In this document: piece by piece, positions 44,645 through 53,545 of the stretch
Position numbering within the stretch: position 1 is the stretch's first letter
Layout of the letters: each line of letters begins with the position of its first letter
NCBI RefSeq assembly: GCF_004359215.1
Contig: NC_090615.1
Coordinates: 2,045,474-2,109,473, forward strand
Direction of reading: 5' to 3'
DNA: 64,000 bases
DNA from: Bremia lactucae
Taxonomy: Eukaryota > Oomycota > Peronosporomycetes > Peronosporales > Peronosporaceae
Notes under the pieces: generated by a model
The model's input: the letters and a program-made list of their open reading frames with translations, nothing else
Told to the model about the DNA's origin: nothing
The model's database searches: none
Program-made: the position numbers and the translations under genes

Positions 44645-45189
44645 TGTAACGGGTGTCCCGTTATAAAAAATATTTTTTCCTATAGGAGGTATAATATATA
44701 ATTATTATTTTCTATGAGAGGAAATAAATAAAGAAGCACAAAATAATTAAATCTTATTAATGTTGAGTTAGTTGTGCCAAATTCACCAAATTTGGTAATA
44801 TTGACTTGATAAGACATTGGTTCTATTATTTGGTTGATTTCAGCTTAAATCAACCCCGCCAATCGTTACAAGACACGATTAGGCGTCGCGCAAGGAAGCG
44901 CATTGCATAATTAGTTATTGATATATTAAGGCCTGTAATTAGAAGATTGTTATGAATAACCAAATATACTAATACAGTTTACTTTTTCTCTATTGTTAAG
45001 CCTTAAATTTTATCTTTAGTAGCTAACTGTTCTTAGCTGCTTAGAATCTTCCTCTGCACGACGTGTACGTGAAATAGTCATCACCTTTACTGTAATTAGT
45101 GTAGGTTGACTAGTACTGTTATCAGTTACTAGCAAGAAGTGCCCCGTTAGACCTGGTAGCACTTCGAAGGCCGTTCAGTTGCCTACGCA
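44645..45189 (+). repeat. LTR of gypsy family B (copy 2, 5' LTR)
   Basis: 545 bp from TGTAACGGGTGTCCCG to GCCTACGCA, followed by gag of the same family. The best preserved B LTR here. Its first 19 bases hold the palindrome TAACGGG-TGT-CCCGTTA. Similar to 3870-4380 and to 36300-36789 reversed. Confidence 0.85.
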
Positions 45190-46722
45190 CGTTCCATCCA
45201 ACATGAACATGTTGGATGAAGAGGAAAGGAGCTAGCAAGCCCCTCAAGAATGCTATCACGCAACATTTGTTCACTCATTTGAGCGACCGTGAATGGAGAG
45301 CGGACAAACGCATGAGTTTGGTCGTAGGTGGGACAGCCGTTGGCGCCATGCTGTTCACTTTGAACATAGCTGAACAGCATGCGGCCATAGCCGAGTTCAT
45401 ACAACATGGACTCAACGGCGAAGAAAAAGTAGCCTTGCTTTACCAGCAAGGCTCTCAACACGCAGAGTTGTTCAGAGAACTGAGAGCTCGACATTTGGAA
45501 CTGCTGAGACAGCAATTACAGGCTGCTAGCGGACCAACGCTTCCGCGTCGAACCGAAAGCCTTAAGATCGAAATCTTAAAGTTTAAGGCAGTCGAAGAGA
45601 GTCGCCATTGAAGCTCGCCGCGTCAATGATAATGCGACAAAAGTGAAATTTGGAACGTCTATCTTAGCTAGACGTGCCAAATATTGAACCTTAGGGTTTA
45701 AGCTTACAACCCATTGGTTTTTAGGTCGTATGATGGCTTCCAGACCCAGCGCAAGGTAAACATTTGAGCCGCCACGTGCCGAATTCAGGGCTCGAGCTGT
45801 GGTCCAGGATTTTCTTAAGTAGGGCAAGCGTGACCTTCACGCTTATGCCCAAAATACAGATCTATAATTAGTTGTATCGTGATTCATCCAACAGATGAAC
45901 AAACACAGGTAACTGTGTTTATTAAAGTTTTTGCAGACGGTCCTGTTAATACCCCACTGTTCCAGCTTGAACGCGAGACGCTAGACCAAGCGATCTATGT
46001 AGCAAAATAGGAGGACTTCAGCCCTCAACAAGCTTTCGTCCACTCTGGAGCTTGTCATTTTCAACTAAGCACATCCTACAATTGCCAGCAATTTGTAATT
46101 TTTCTTGAAAACAGAATTTGGTAAAGAAGCGGTTTATGAAGGTCAACATAACTAACTGCCCCAGGTGATGAGACCAACCTCATCACCTTGCAAATAAATG
46201 TGTCAAATAAGTTGCCACTTAAGTCCCTAGTTGGTTTTAGGGCGTCAAAATATTTAATTCGACACCAATCGTTAGAAGATCGCAGACTCAAACTTATTAA
46301 GTGCGATATTTATCTAGCGAGGATGACAGTGCTCCTAGCAACAGGCGCACCTGTAACAGTAAAGACACGTGTGGTTGGTATTTAATACAGGTTAACGGGT
46401 AACAGTACGATGATGAATTCATCGGACTGAATTTGGACGACAAATTTGATGTCATCCATGGTTTATCATGCTCAAAAAGTTCGAGCCCTGCATAAATTGG
46501 CATCATTTAGTCGTGACGATACCTGCCTATCGTTCATCAAATGACCATCTGATGAACGTCTGGGAGCTTCCACAAGCGTGTGGATGTCCTACGAGTGAGT
46601 GTGATGGCCTCACTTGTGGATCGGCCGTTTGCACGACTGCACAAGACCTCAGTGTAAGTACCCATCACACTGTGGCGTTAGACACCGACGGCTGTGCACA
46701 AGCACATAAGCGTTGAAGTTTG
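45190..46722 (+). mobile_element. Gypsy family B gag and protease
   Basis: Downstream of the LTR, gag reads in pieces: MSLVVGGTAVGAM (45313-45350), the coiled LFRELRARHLELLRQQLQAASG part (to 45530), SLKIEILKFKAVEE, EARRVNDNATKVKFGTSILARRAKY (45600-45690), FEPPRAEFRARA-like and TQVTVFIKVFADGPVNTPLFQLERETLDQAI (about 45890-46000). The aspartic-protease region follows: SLVGFRASKYLIRHQSLEDRRLKL...MTVLLATGAPVTVKTRVVG and LDDKFDVI (46188-46460). It ends at GCAQAHK near 46715, where family A sequence starts. Stops and shifts make it a pseudogene. Confidence 0.85.
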
Positions 46723-46726
46723 ACTA

Positions 46727-46738
46727 CTCCCCCCCTTT
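46727..46738 (-). promoter_or_regulatory. Polypurine tract of gypsy family A (minus strand)
   Basis: CCCCCCC then TTT on the plus strand is AAAGGGGGGG on the minus strand, matching the tract at 1971-1983 with the same neighbouring sequence (AGAACAAATTTACATTTT read on the plus strand). The LTR that should follow on the minus strand has been replaced by family B sequence. Confidence 0.55.
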
Positions 46739-46849
46739 AAGAACAAATTTACATTTTGAAATTCGCCAAAGAGGACAGAAGTAGCGATCTACTTTACGCG
46801 TGGCTTGGTTCTCTCTTTCACTCTTCTATCTGTGTCGTACACGGAGCAT

Positions 46850-48375
46850 AATATGCCACCTAAAAGGAGCAACACTGGTGGGTCGTCTGCAACGACACCC
46901 ACTCAATCACGCGCTAAGCGCAATGGCCGCGTTAACCCGCCGGCAGCGTCTCCAATGCCTTAGTCGAAACGCCGACAGCTACTGCTGCTATCGCGTTAAC
47001 GTGGCTTAAGGATCCATCCCACTTTACCAGTGAGATGATGATCCGTTGCTCATTGTCGACTACAACGAGTCGGCATCGTTGACGTCACCTCATAGTAGTG
47101 ATGCGGACAACGAGATCATGAGGAAGGATGATGGCGCATTGTTGCCCATCCAAACGTCTCTCATGGCTCACAACATGGTGACAGAATATTTACGAATGCT
47201 GTCTCGTCGTCTGCGTTAGATAGTGCAGCGACTATTAATGATAGCGCTACCCATTAAGGCCCACCCGCTTCTTCGTTGGATTAAACCATAACACCTTATG
47301 CTCAGACCATTATCCATAATGGTTCTGACATCGAGGATTCAGAGCCTTAAGCTCCGCCGACGACACGTGAACGTTCTCAGTCGGTGTCACAAGCCAGTCA
47401 TTTTGAACGTGGCTATGTGACGGGTGGCATATCACCGATGCCCCGTTCATCTGTATGGCCTCGTTTAAACGGGCCAAGAGCGTCGCTCCTAGAGCGCGCT
47501 CTTCTTGACGCATTTAATTATTATGGCGTCTTTAACCATGGAAGGCTCAGGGAAAATCGCTTGAGCGTATTCTCCCGATCCCGGCCGTGTTGCGTTCAAA
47601 TGAAACGCCCGACCAATACAAGGCGGAATTCTTGCGCCGCATTCAACCACATTCCGATGTGATGAAACAGCGGTCGCAGCGAATTAATTTCGCCCGTTTG
47701 CGTGTGAAAGAAATCATGGGTGGTACTGTACCCCCTGTTTCTTCTCACTACGCTACTTCTGCTAGTCCATTTGAGACTAGCGAAGTGGCCTCAGCTGGTG
47801 CTCCTTTTCATAGGCAGCAACCAAGCCGGGCACATCAATACGTAGGGTATCGATCGGTTCCCAATAGTCAAAACTCTTCGGGTAACCTTGCCATTTGACG
47901 AGGATCTGGTACCTTTGCGACACGGAGCGGTGGGCAAGCAACCTTACAACAAGGAAGCGTTGGATCCCACCCGCATCCATCAGTGCAGTCAGGGCCCGAT
48001 AGTGGTGCCGATCTCGCCCACCTGCTCGCGGCTACCTTTCCTTGGTCCATTCAGTCACAGGCGTTAAGCGCTGCCGAACGACGTATTGCGGATCTCGAGG
48101 GTCAAGTGTCGCGACTGTCCTCGGATCTTTTCGATGTCCGAGCGAAGGCTCGTCAGGGTTGTGAACGCCTGAAGACTTGCTTGGACCTCTTTAAGAGGAT
48201 AATGCTGAGGGGTCCGCGTTACTCGCGTGATGTCCCTCGCTTTCTAAGTCCTGTTCGTTGTGAAAAGAGTCCGTCCGATAGCTTTTCGCCTTCACCGTCC
48301 CTCACCCGGACGACGCTCGAATCACAGTCGGCAGTCGCACACCTTCGATCTCTTAAGACGAATGGGAATATGTGA
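46850..48375 (+). pseudogene. Antisense ORF of gypsy family A (copy 2)
   Basis: On the plus strand, opposite to the integrase and chromodomain of this element, a long protein-like reading starts MPPKRSNTGGSSATTPTQ at 46850. It contains NGPRASLLERALLDAFNYYG (47465-47525) and SNETPDQYKAEFLRRIQPHSDVMKQRSQRINFARLRVKEIMGG (47590-47720). It then crosses the antisense of the chromodomain (47777-47980) and continues as ADLAHLLAATFPW...QALSAAERRIADLEGQVSRLSSDL, a predicted coiled coil (48007-48140), with a Ser/Pro-rich tail to 48375. Frameshifts and stops occur. No known domain. The first third matches 1871-1181 on the minus strand, so the ORF is a reproducible part of family A. Confidence 0.6.
47777..47980 (-). 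pseudogene. Chromodomain of gypsy family A
   Basis: The minus strand reads an intact chromodomain of about 55 residues: FLVVRLLAHRSVSQRYQILVKWQGYPKSFDYWEP followed by LRIDVPGLVAAYEK. The aromatic-cage positions (Y/F, W, Y) are largely kept. A stop at 47777 ends pol. It is the C-terminal module of chromoviral integrases. The preceding linker is out of frame. Confidence 0.85.
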
Positions 48376-50470
48376 CCTCATTTGGGTCTACATACCGTTT
48401 TAGGCGACCCACGTAAAATACGGGGTGCGTCTTTATATACGGGGGAAGGGTGAGCATATTAGTTATGTCTTTAACCTCTTCTACCACCAAAAGGGCCCAA
48501 TAAAAGTTGCTATCGTGCGTAAGACATCCGTCACGACGCGATTGGCACGCACTGTTTGGCCACCGGTATGGGGATGATCTGAGGTCGACATATGGAGCTT
48601 GCTACCTAGCGGTTTAAGCACCTGTAGCCATAACACAGACGTAAAACGAGAATCCCAGTCCGATAAAATGGACTCGGGTATTCCGTGTAGCCGGTATATA
48701 GGATCCAGGAACAAGAGAGCTGGCTCCTTGCCTCTGATTGATGTTTTACATGGTGCTAAATGCACTATATTGCTCAGTCTGTCTGCAAAGACGACGAGCT
48801 CCGTCGGACCCTTAAGATCGGGCGACATTCCAATCATGAAGTCCAGACTTACAGACTTCCAACAATCCGTTAGAATTGGTAGCTGCTTCAGTGGCGAACT
48901 TCTGGACGGTGCAGGCTTAATGTGCTGACAACTTTCGCAAGAGCGAATATAGTTTGGTACGTGTACATAAGAAAGGCCGCCAAAATTCTTCTTACACTCG
49001 AAAAATGTCATTTTCACGGCCCAGATACACCGTTGGCATACGCACGTTTGATGCTAAAAGCGTGATCAAGGTTCAACGTTTGGGAATGAGCGATTAGCCA
49101 GCTCACGAACAGTCCGTNNNNNNNNNNNNNNNNNNNNNNNNNNNNNNNNNNNNNNNNNNNNNNNNNNNNNNNNNNNNNNNNNNNNNNNNNNNNNNNNNNN
49201 NNNNNNNNNNNNNNNNNNNNNNNNNNNNNNNNNNNNNNNNNNNNNNNNNNNNNNNNNNNNNNNNNNNNNNNNNNNNNNNNNNNNNNNNNNNNNNNNNNNN
49301 NNNNNNNNNNNNNNNNNNNNNNNNNNNNNNNCTTACTGACTTCCAACAGTTGGTTGGAATCGGTAGCGGCTTCAGTGGCGCACTGCTGGACGGTGCAGGC
49401 TTAATGCGCTGACACTGTTCGCAAGAGCGAATATAGTTGGCCACCCATCTATATAGGTGTGGCCACCAAAATTCCTCTGACACTCGTAAGAATGTCTTTT
49501 CACGGCCCAGATGCCCACTAGATGGTGCATCATGGAGCTCGTGAAGGATCATCAACTTGAGATCTGTGTCATGAGGCACATAGATTCTCAAGGGATCACA
49601 AGGTGACAGCTGATGCCATAACAGGCCATCGCTGTAGCTAAAGCGATTGAGCTTAGCTTTCAGGTGCGACGGAAGGGAAACCTTTCGTCCACCGAAGTGA
49701 TCCAACAGCAGGCGACAGTGGTCGTCCTGACTGTAGCTCTCTTTTATCTCAGAGGCCAATGAGCTCGTCACGTGGTATGCCTTCATGGCTGCCAACGTCG
49801 ACGGCTGAAATTGTGCTTTCGCACTAGACACACTTTCCTGGTGTCTAACCTCGAAGTCTGGTCTGCGCGATAAAGCGTCAGCCAAGACATTCGACTTACC
49901 CGGCTTATATTCAACTTTGAAATTACCTTCAGAGAAGAATGTAGCCATCTTGCCATTCTAGGTGAGAGGTGCGGTGAGTTTATTGCGGTCCGCAGTGATG
50001 CGTGATCCGTATAGACCACAAATGGTTCGGTGCCCAATAGGTGCACACGAAACTTGACAAGAGCATACTTTATTGAAAGCAGCTCTTTGTCATGCACAGG
50101 TAATTCAGTTCCGCGGCTTTTAATAGCCGGGACTGATAAGAGATGACACGGTCAACGCCGTCGTCATCCTTCTGCATGAGCGCGCTGCCGATTGCAAAAT
50201 TACTTGCATCGCAGACGACGCTAAAGGGCTTATCCGCGTCTGGCAATGCCAAGACCGGTGCCTCTACAAAATATTGCCATACTGATGTGAACGCATCTTC
50301 TTGTTCTTTTAACCAAACCCATTCTGTATCTTTTTAAGGAGATCAGATAATGGTTTAGTTTGCTCCGCATATTTCTTGCTATACTTATGCAAGTTATTAG
50401 CGAGCCCTAGGAATTGGCGCGAATCCTTCACATGCCGTGGGATCGGCCATTCCTTTACCAATTTTACTCG
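47981..50470 (-). mobile_element. Ty3/gypsy family A pol: RT end, RNase H, integrase
   Basis: From 50470 leftward: the end of RT (IPRHVKDSRQFLGLANNLHKYSKKYAEQTKPLSDLLKK); RNase H (PDADKPFSVVCDASNFAIGSALMQ and HDKELLSIKYALVKFRVHLLG, YTDHASLRTAI, 49950-50260); the linker VLADALSRRPDFE; the integrase zinc finger (HELHDAPSSGHLGREKT...SCEQCQRIKPAPS, 49380-49560). After the gap comes integrase core (LDFMIGMSPD, LSDWDSRFTSVLW, HTGGQTVRANR, 48500-48880) and the C-terminal LPPYIKTHPVFYVGRLKRY (48390-48450). The zinc-finger/CWKSV block occurs on both sides of the gap. Confidence 0.85.
49118..49331. other. Assembly gap (214 N)
   Basis: A run of 214 N inside the integrase of gypsy A. Both flanks encode overlapping parts of the same integrase block (SCE-CQ-IKPAP to CWKSV), so two different copies may have been joined here. 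Confidence 1.
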
Positions 50471-50534
50471 TCTAGGTCTGCTCGTACACCATGTGTACCA
50501 ACGATGCAGCCCAGTACAGGTATCTCAGGGACCC

Positions 50535-51190
50535 CTATGACGCACTTTTGCAAGTTGACGTATCAATGTGCTTGATGCGTTTGTAGAATGTCGGATTCTC
50601 GGCCAATGCTATTGAGCCTTGGTTGTCCTCATAGATCTTGACCGCATCGCTTCTCGACATCTCAACGAGCTCACACAGAAATGCCTTTAGCCACACCGCT
50701 TCTTGTGCTACTTCTGGCAACGCCATGTGTTCGACTTCCGTAGACGAAGTGCCACAGTGCGCTGCTTCTTGCTTTTCCAGCTGATACATCCGCCGCTCAT
50801 CAAAAATGCCACTGGTGCTTCTTCTTGACTCTGTGTCTCCAGCCCAGTCTGCATCCGTGTAGCCTTGAAGTCCCTTGTCACTTGATGCTTGAAACTTGAT
50901 ACCATGCAATTTGTGCCTTGTATATACCTGAATACTCTCGTGAGTGCTTGCTAGTGTGTCGGACATAAAACTGTAGCAAATTGGCTGATCACTGCTACTA
51001 CCGCAGCGAGATCGGGGCGTGTATCGACCGTAAAGTACATCAGGTAGCCGACAGCATTTCTATATGGTACCCCAGCCATGGACTCGTTGTGTTTGCAACC
51101 TCCTTCGCACATAAGCTTTTTTTTGTCAGCTTGAGTCCCGGATCCTGTGTATTCGTGCATAGTAGGGCCCGAGAACGGGCTGAGCAATAG
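50535..51190 (-). mobile_element. Ty1/copia RT-end and RNase H fragment (minus strand)
   Basis: The minus strand reads GVPYRNAVGYLMYFTVDTRPDLAAVVAVISQFA (51080-50970), then YTDADWAGDTESRRSTSG, the VEHMALPEVAQEAVWLKAFLCEL block and KIYEDNQGSIALAENPTFYKRIKHIDT (50570-50900). These are the conserved copia RNase H blocks with catalytic D/E/D positions. Close to the family C copy at 53470-54394, but frameshifted. Confidence 0.85.
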
Positions 51191-51229
51191 AGTCGCACAA
51201 GCGTCATTTAGACGCTGTGTTGTAGAGTG

Positions 51230-51362
51230 ATATTGGAGTATGTCTCCACTCTGGACAAGTTAGCTGATATCATGACGAAGCCTATTCCAGCGACGCAGTT
51301 TTGTGTGCTTCGGAGCAAACTTGGTATTCAAGCGTCTCCCTAATCGTCGAGTCGAGTGAGAG
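51230..51362 (+). mobile_element. Copia C RNase H end and polypurine tract (plus strand)
   Basis: The plus strand reads EYVSTLDKLADIMTKPIPATQFCVLRSKLGIQ, the last residues of copia pol. It is followed by a purine stretch ending GAGTGAGAG directly before the LTR that starts TGTT at 51363. The junction with the opposite-strand copia at about 51190-51230 is a rearrangement. Confidence 0.8.
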
Positions 51363-51621
51363 TGTTAGCTAGGAAGCGACTCGACTACATCAAGATAGTA
51401 CCCATAATTACCATTATATACCGGTAATGACGTCACAGTGTGACGTCATGGGGATGACGTTAGTAGATGACGTCAGTAGTTTCTAGAAGGTTCTATGAGC
51501 TATGATTGGAGAATCAATGATTGGCTTCGAGGTAGCTATAGGTTGCGAACTAAGGACCTTAATATATTCACTTTGCATTTCGCCAAGTAGTGCTCACTTG
51601 ACCTTAGCATAAGTCAAACAG
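51363..51621 (+). repeat. LTR of copia family C (copy 1)
   Basis: Starts TGTTAGCT after a polypurine tract and matches, reversed, 53326-53545 and 56647-56820. Shared parts are the CCGGTA repeat, TGACGTCA array, TTCTAGAAG block, ATTGG, the ATAGGTT..GCGAACTAAG block, a TATA-like AATATATT and GTGCTCACTTGACC. The right edge is set where integrase coding starts (VKQWELCDGC, about 51622), so it is approximate. Confidence 0.8.
51428..51498 (+). promoter_or_regulatory. CRE-like array and heat-shock-type element in copia C LTR
   Basis: TGACGTCA palindromes start at 51428, 51441 and 51468, with a variant TGACGTTA at 51455: spacing 13, 14, 13 bp. They are followed by TTCTAGAAGGTTC (51481-51493), a three-unit inverted TTCnnGAAnnTTC repeat. 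Inverted CCAAT (ATTGG) lies at 51505 and 51520, and a TATA-like AATATATT at 51561. The first motif is the ATF/CREB bZIP consensus and the second the heat-shock-factor consensus. Binding in this organism is inferred. Confidence 0.7.
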
Positions 51622-53325
51622 TGGGAGCTGTGCGATGGTTGCGCACCTGGCAAATAAACGCGAGTGAGCTTCATGCAAAAGTCGCCTCATCACGCAAATA
51701 AGCTGCTAGAAGTCATTCAGAGTGACGTGAGCGGTCCTATGCAGTCAGCGACTTTTAGCGGTAAGTGGTACTTCGTCACATTTACAGATGAGTACTCGCA
51801 CTTTACCAGTGTTCTTGTTACGAAGCAAGTCGGAGGTCTCAAACAAGCTCGCCAAGTTTGTTGCGTTCACTGAGACTTAGACCGGCGGAGTTGTCAAAAC
51901 TCTTCGTTGAGACAACGGTGGTGAAAACACTTCGAGCGTATTGGCCAAGTTCTGCAAGCGTCGTGGTATTGAGCAAAAATTCACGCTACCCTACGCTCGC
52001 AACTGAATAGGGGGGGGGGGCGAACGCATGAATCGTACACTCGTGAATTGCGCAAGATGTATGCTTGAGCTCGCTGGACTGCCGAAATCGTATTGGGGCG
52101 AAGCATTCATGACCGCTACCTTCCTTCGCTACCGCTGTCCAACGCGAGGTATTGTATGGAAAAGTCACTATATCAGGTTTGGACCGGGAGGAAACCAGCG
52201 CTGGCAAATCTAAAGGTGTTTGGCTGCCATGCATTTGTAACAGTTCCAAAGGAAAAACGTCGCAAGATTGACTCTCGAACGGTACGCTGTCCATTTCTCG
52301 GCTACTCGAAGCATGAAAAAGCATATCGTTTCGAAGAAAGATTGAGAATGGCCGTGTACTAGTGAGTTTGATGCAAAATTTATGGAAGACATGTTTGACA
52401 GTGAGAGATGCGTCCGCCAGAATAGCGCGATTGTTGTTCAAGAGGCTGATGAATTGGCCGATGACGACTCTCCACAACTCGAAGAAACTGATCAAGAGAA
52501 TGAAGAATGTGAGCAGAGCGAAGAAATGGAGCCTGGCACCAAGCGGCACGAAAGGACTCAATCGCTCGAAAAAGCAGCTGAAATTCCAACGTCTAAGCGA
52601 CACAGTAGATACCAATCAGTAAAAGAAATGTCTGCTACGGCACACGATTTTGAGGCTGCGTACGTTGTGGATTCAGTGGGAGAAATGCCGACCACGTTCA
52701 AGTCGGCGATGGAATCCAGCGACGCAGCCAAGTGGCAAGAAGTATGCAACTCGGAAATGGAATCGCTTCAAAAGAACAAGACATGGACGCTTGTGCCGCT
52801 ACCAAAAGGGCGCAAGCCAATAGGCAATCGGTAAGTGTTTCGCGTCAAAGAAAATCAAGACGGTATAGTGGAGCGACACAAGGCGCGTCTAGTGGCTAAA
52901 GGCTTTGCACAGAAGTTTGGCATTGACTACGAAGAAACGTTTGCGCCTGTGGCCAAGTTTACATCTATTCGGATTCTGCTCAGTTTGGCTGCCAAGTACG
53001 GACTTACTGTCCATCGGATAGACGTAAAGACAGCGTACCTCAACGGCCAGCTCGACGAGGACATCAACATGGCGCAGCCAGATGGCTTCAATGATGCAAT
53101 CAATCCGGACTATGTGTGCAAACTAGAACGGTCAGTGTACGTGCTGAAGCAGTCGCCTCGCATGTGGAAGAAGCCCCTCGATGATTTTATGCTAGGGCTC
53201 GAGTTCAAGAAATGCGAATCTGGCCACTGCGTCTAAATGAAGCGTGGTAGGCAAGATATGATCTTTGTTGCGCTTTACGTCGATGACTTAATTTTGGCTA
53301 GCAGTAATGAAAAGGTCAAGTGAGC
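51622..53325 (+). mobile_element. Ty1/copia family C element: integrase to RT (plus strand)
   Basis: The plus strand reads the integrase N-terminus (VKQWELCDGCAPGKQT), MQKSPHHANKLLEVIQSDVSGPMQSATFSGK and TFTDEYSHFT. A damaged core follows with an 11-G run at 52010-52020 replacing the region before ERMNRTLVNCARCMLE, then SYWGEAF and LKVFGCHAFVTVPKEKRRKID. Next come an acidic linker (52382-52620) and RT: the WQEVCNSEMESLQKNKTW block, [62 protein letters not shown], and YVDDLILASS at 53280. It is truncated at about 53325 where an opposite-strand LTR starts. Confidence 0.88.
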
Positions 53326-53545
53326 ACTAGTTGGCAAAATGCAAAGTAAATATATTAAAGGACTTAGTTCGCAAACCTATTGCTTGTTACCTCTAAGCCA
53401 ACCATTACTTCTAGCCAATTAGCGCTTCTGAAATATTCTAGAAGCTTCTGACGTCATCAACTGACGTCATTACCGGTATCTGCCGGTACCCGCCTTTGGC
53501 CTGCTTGCTGCATGAGACGCCTTTTTCACAGCGTCCTTAAGAACA
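53326..53545 (-). repeat. LTR of copia family C (copy 2, 3' LTR of the minus-strand element)
   Basis: Read on the minus strand it starts TGTTCTTAAGG after a GTCGAGTGGGAG polypurine-like tract and ends at GTGCTCACTTGACC. It has two CCGGTA units (53473, 53483), two TGACGTCA (53449, 53462) and a five-unit heat-shock-type array with one changed unit (53426-53448). It abuts the plus-strand RT, so the distal edge may be clipped. Confidence 0.8.
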
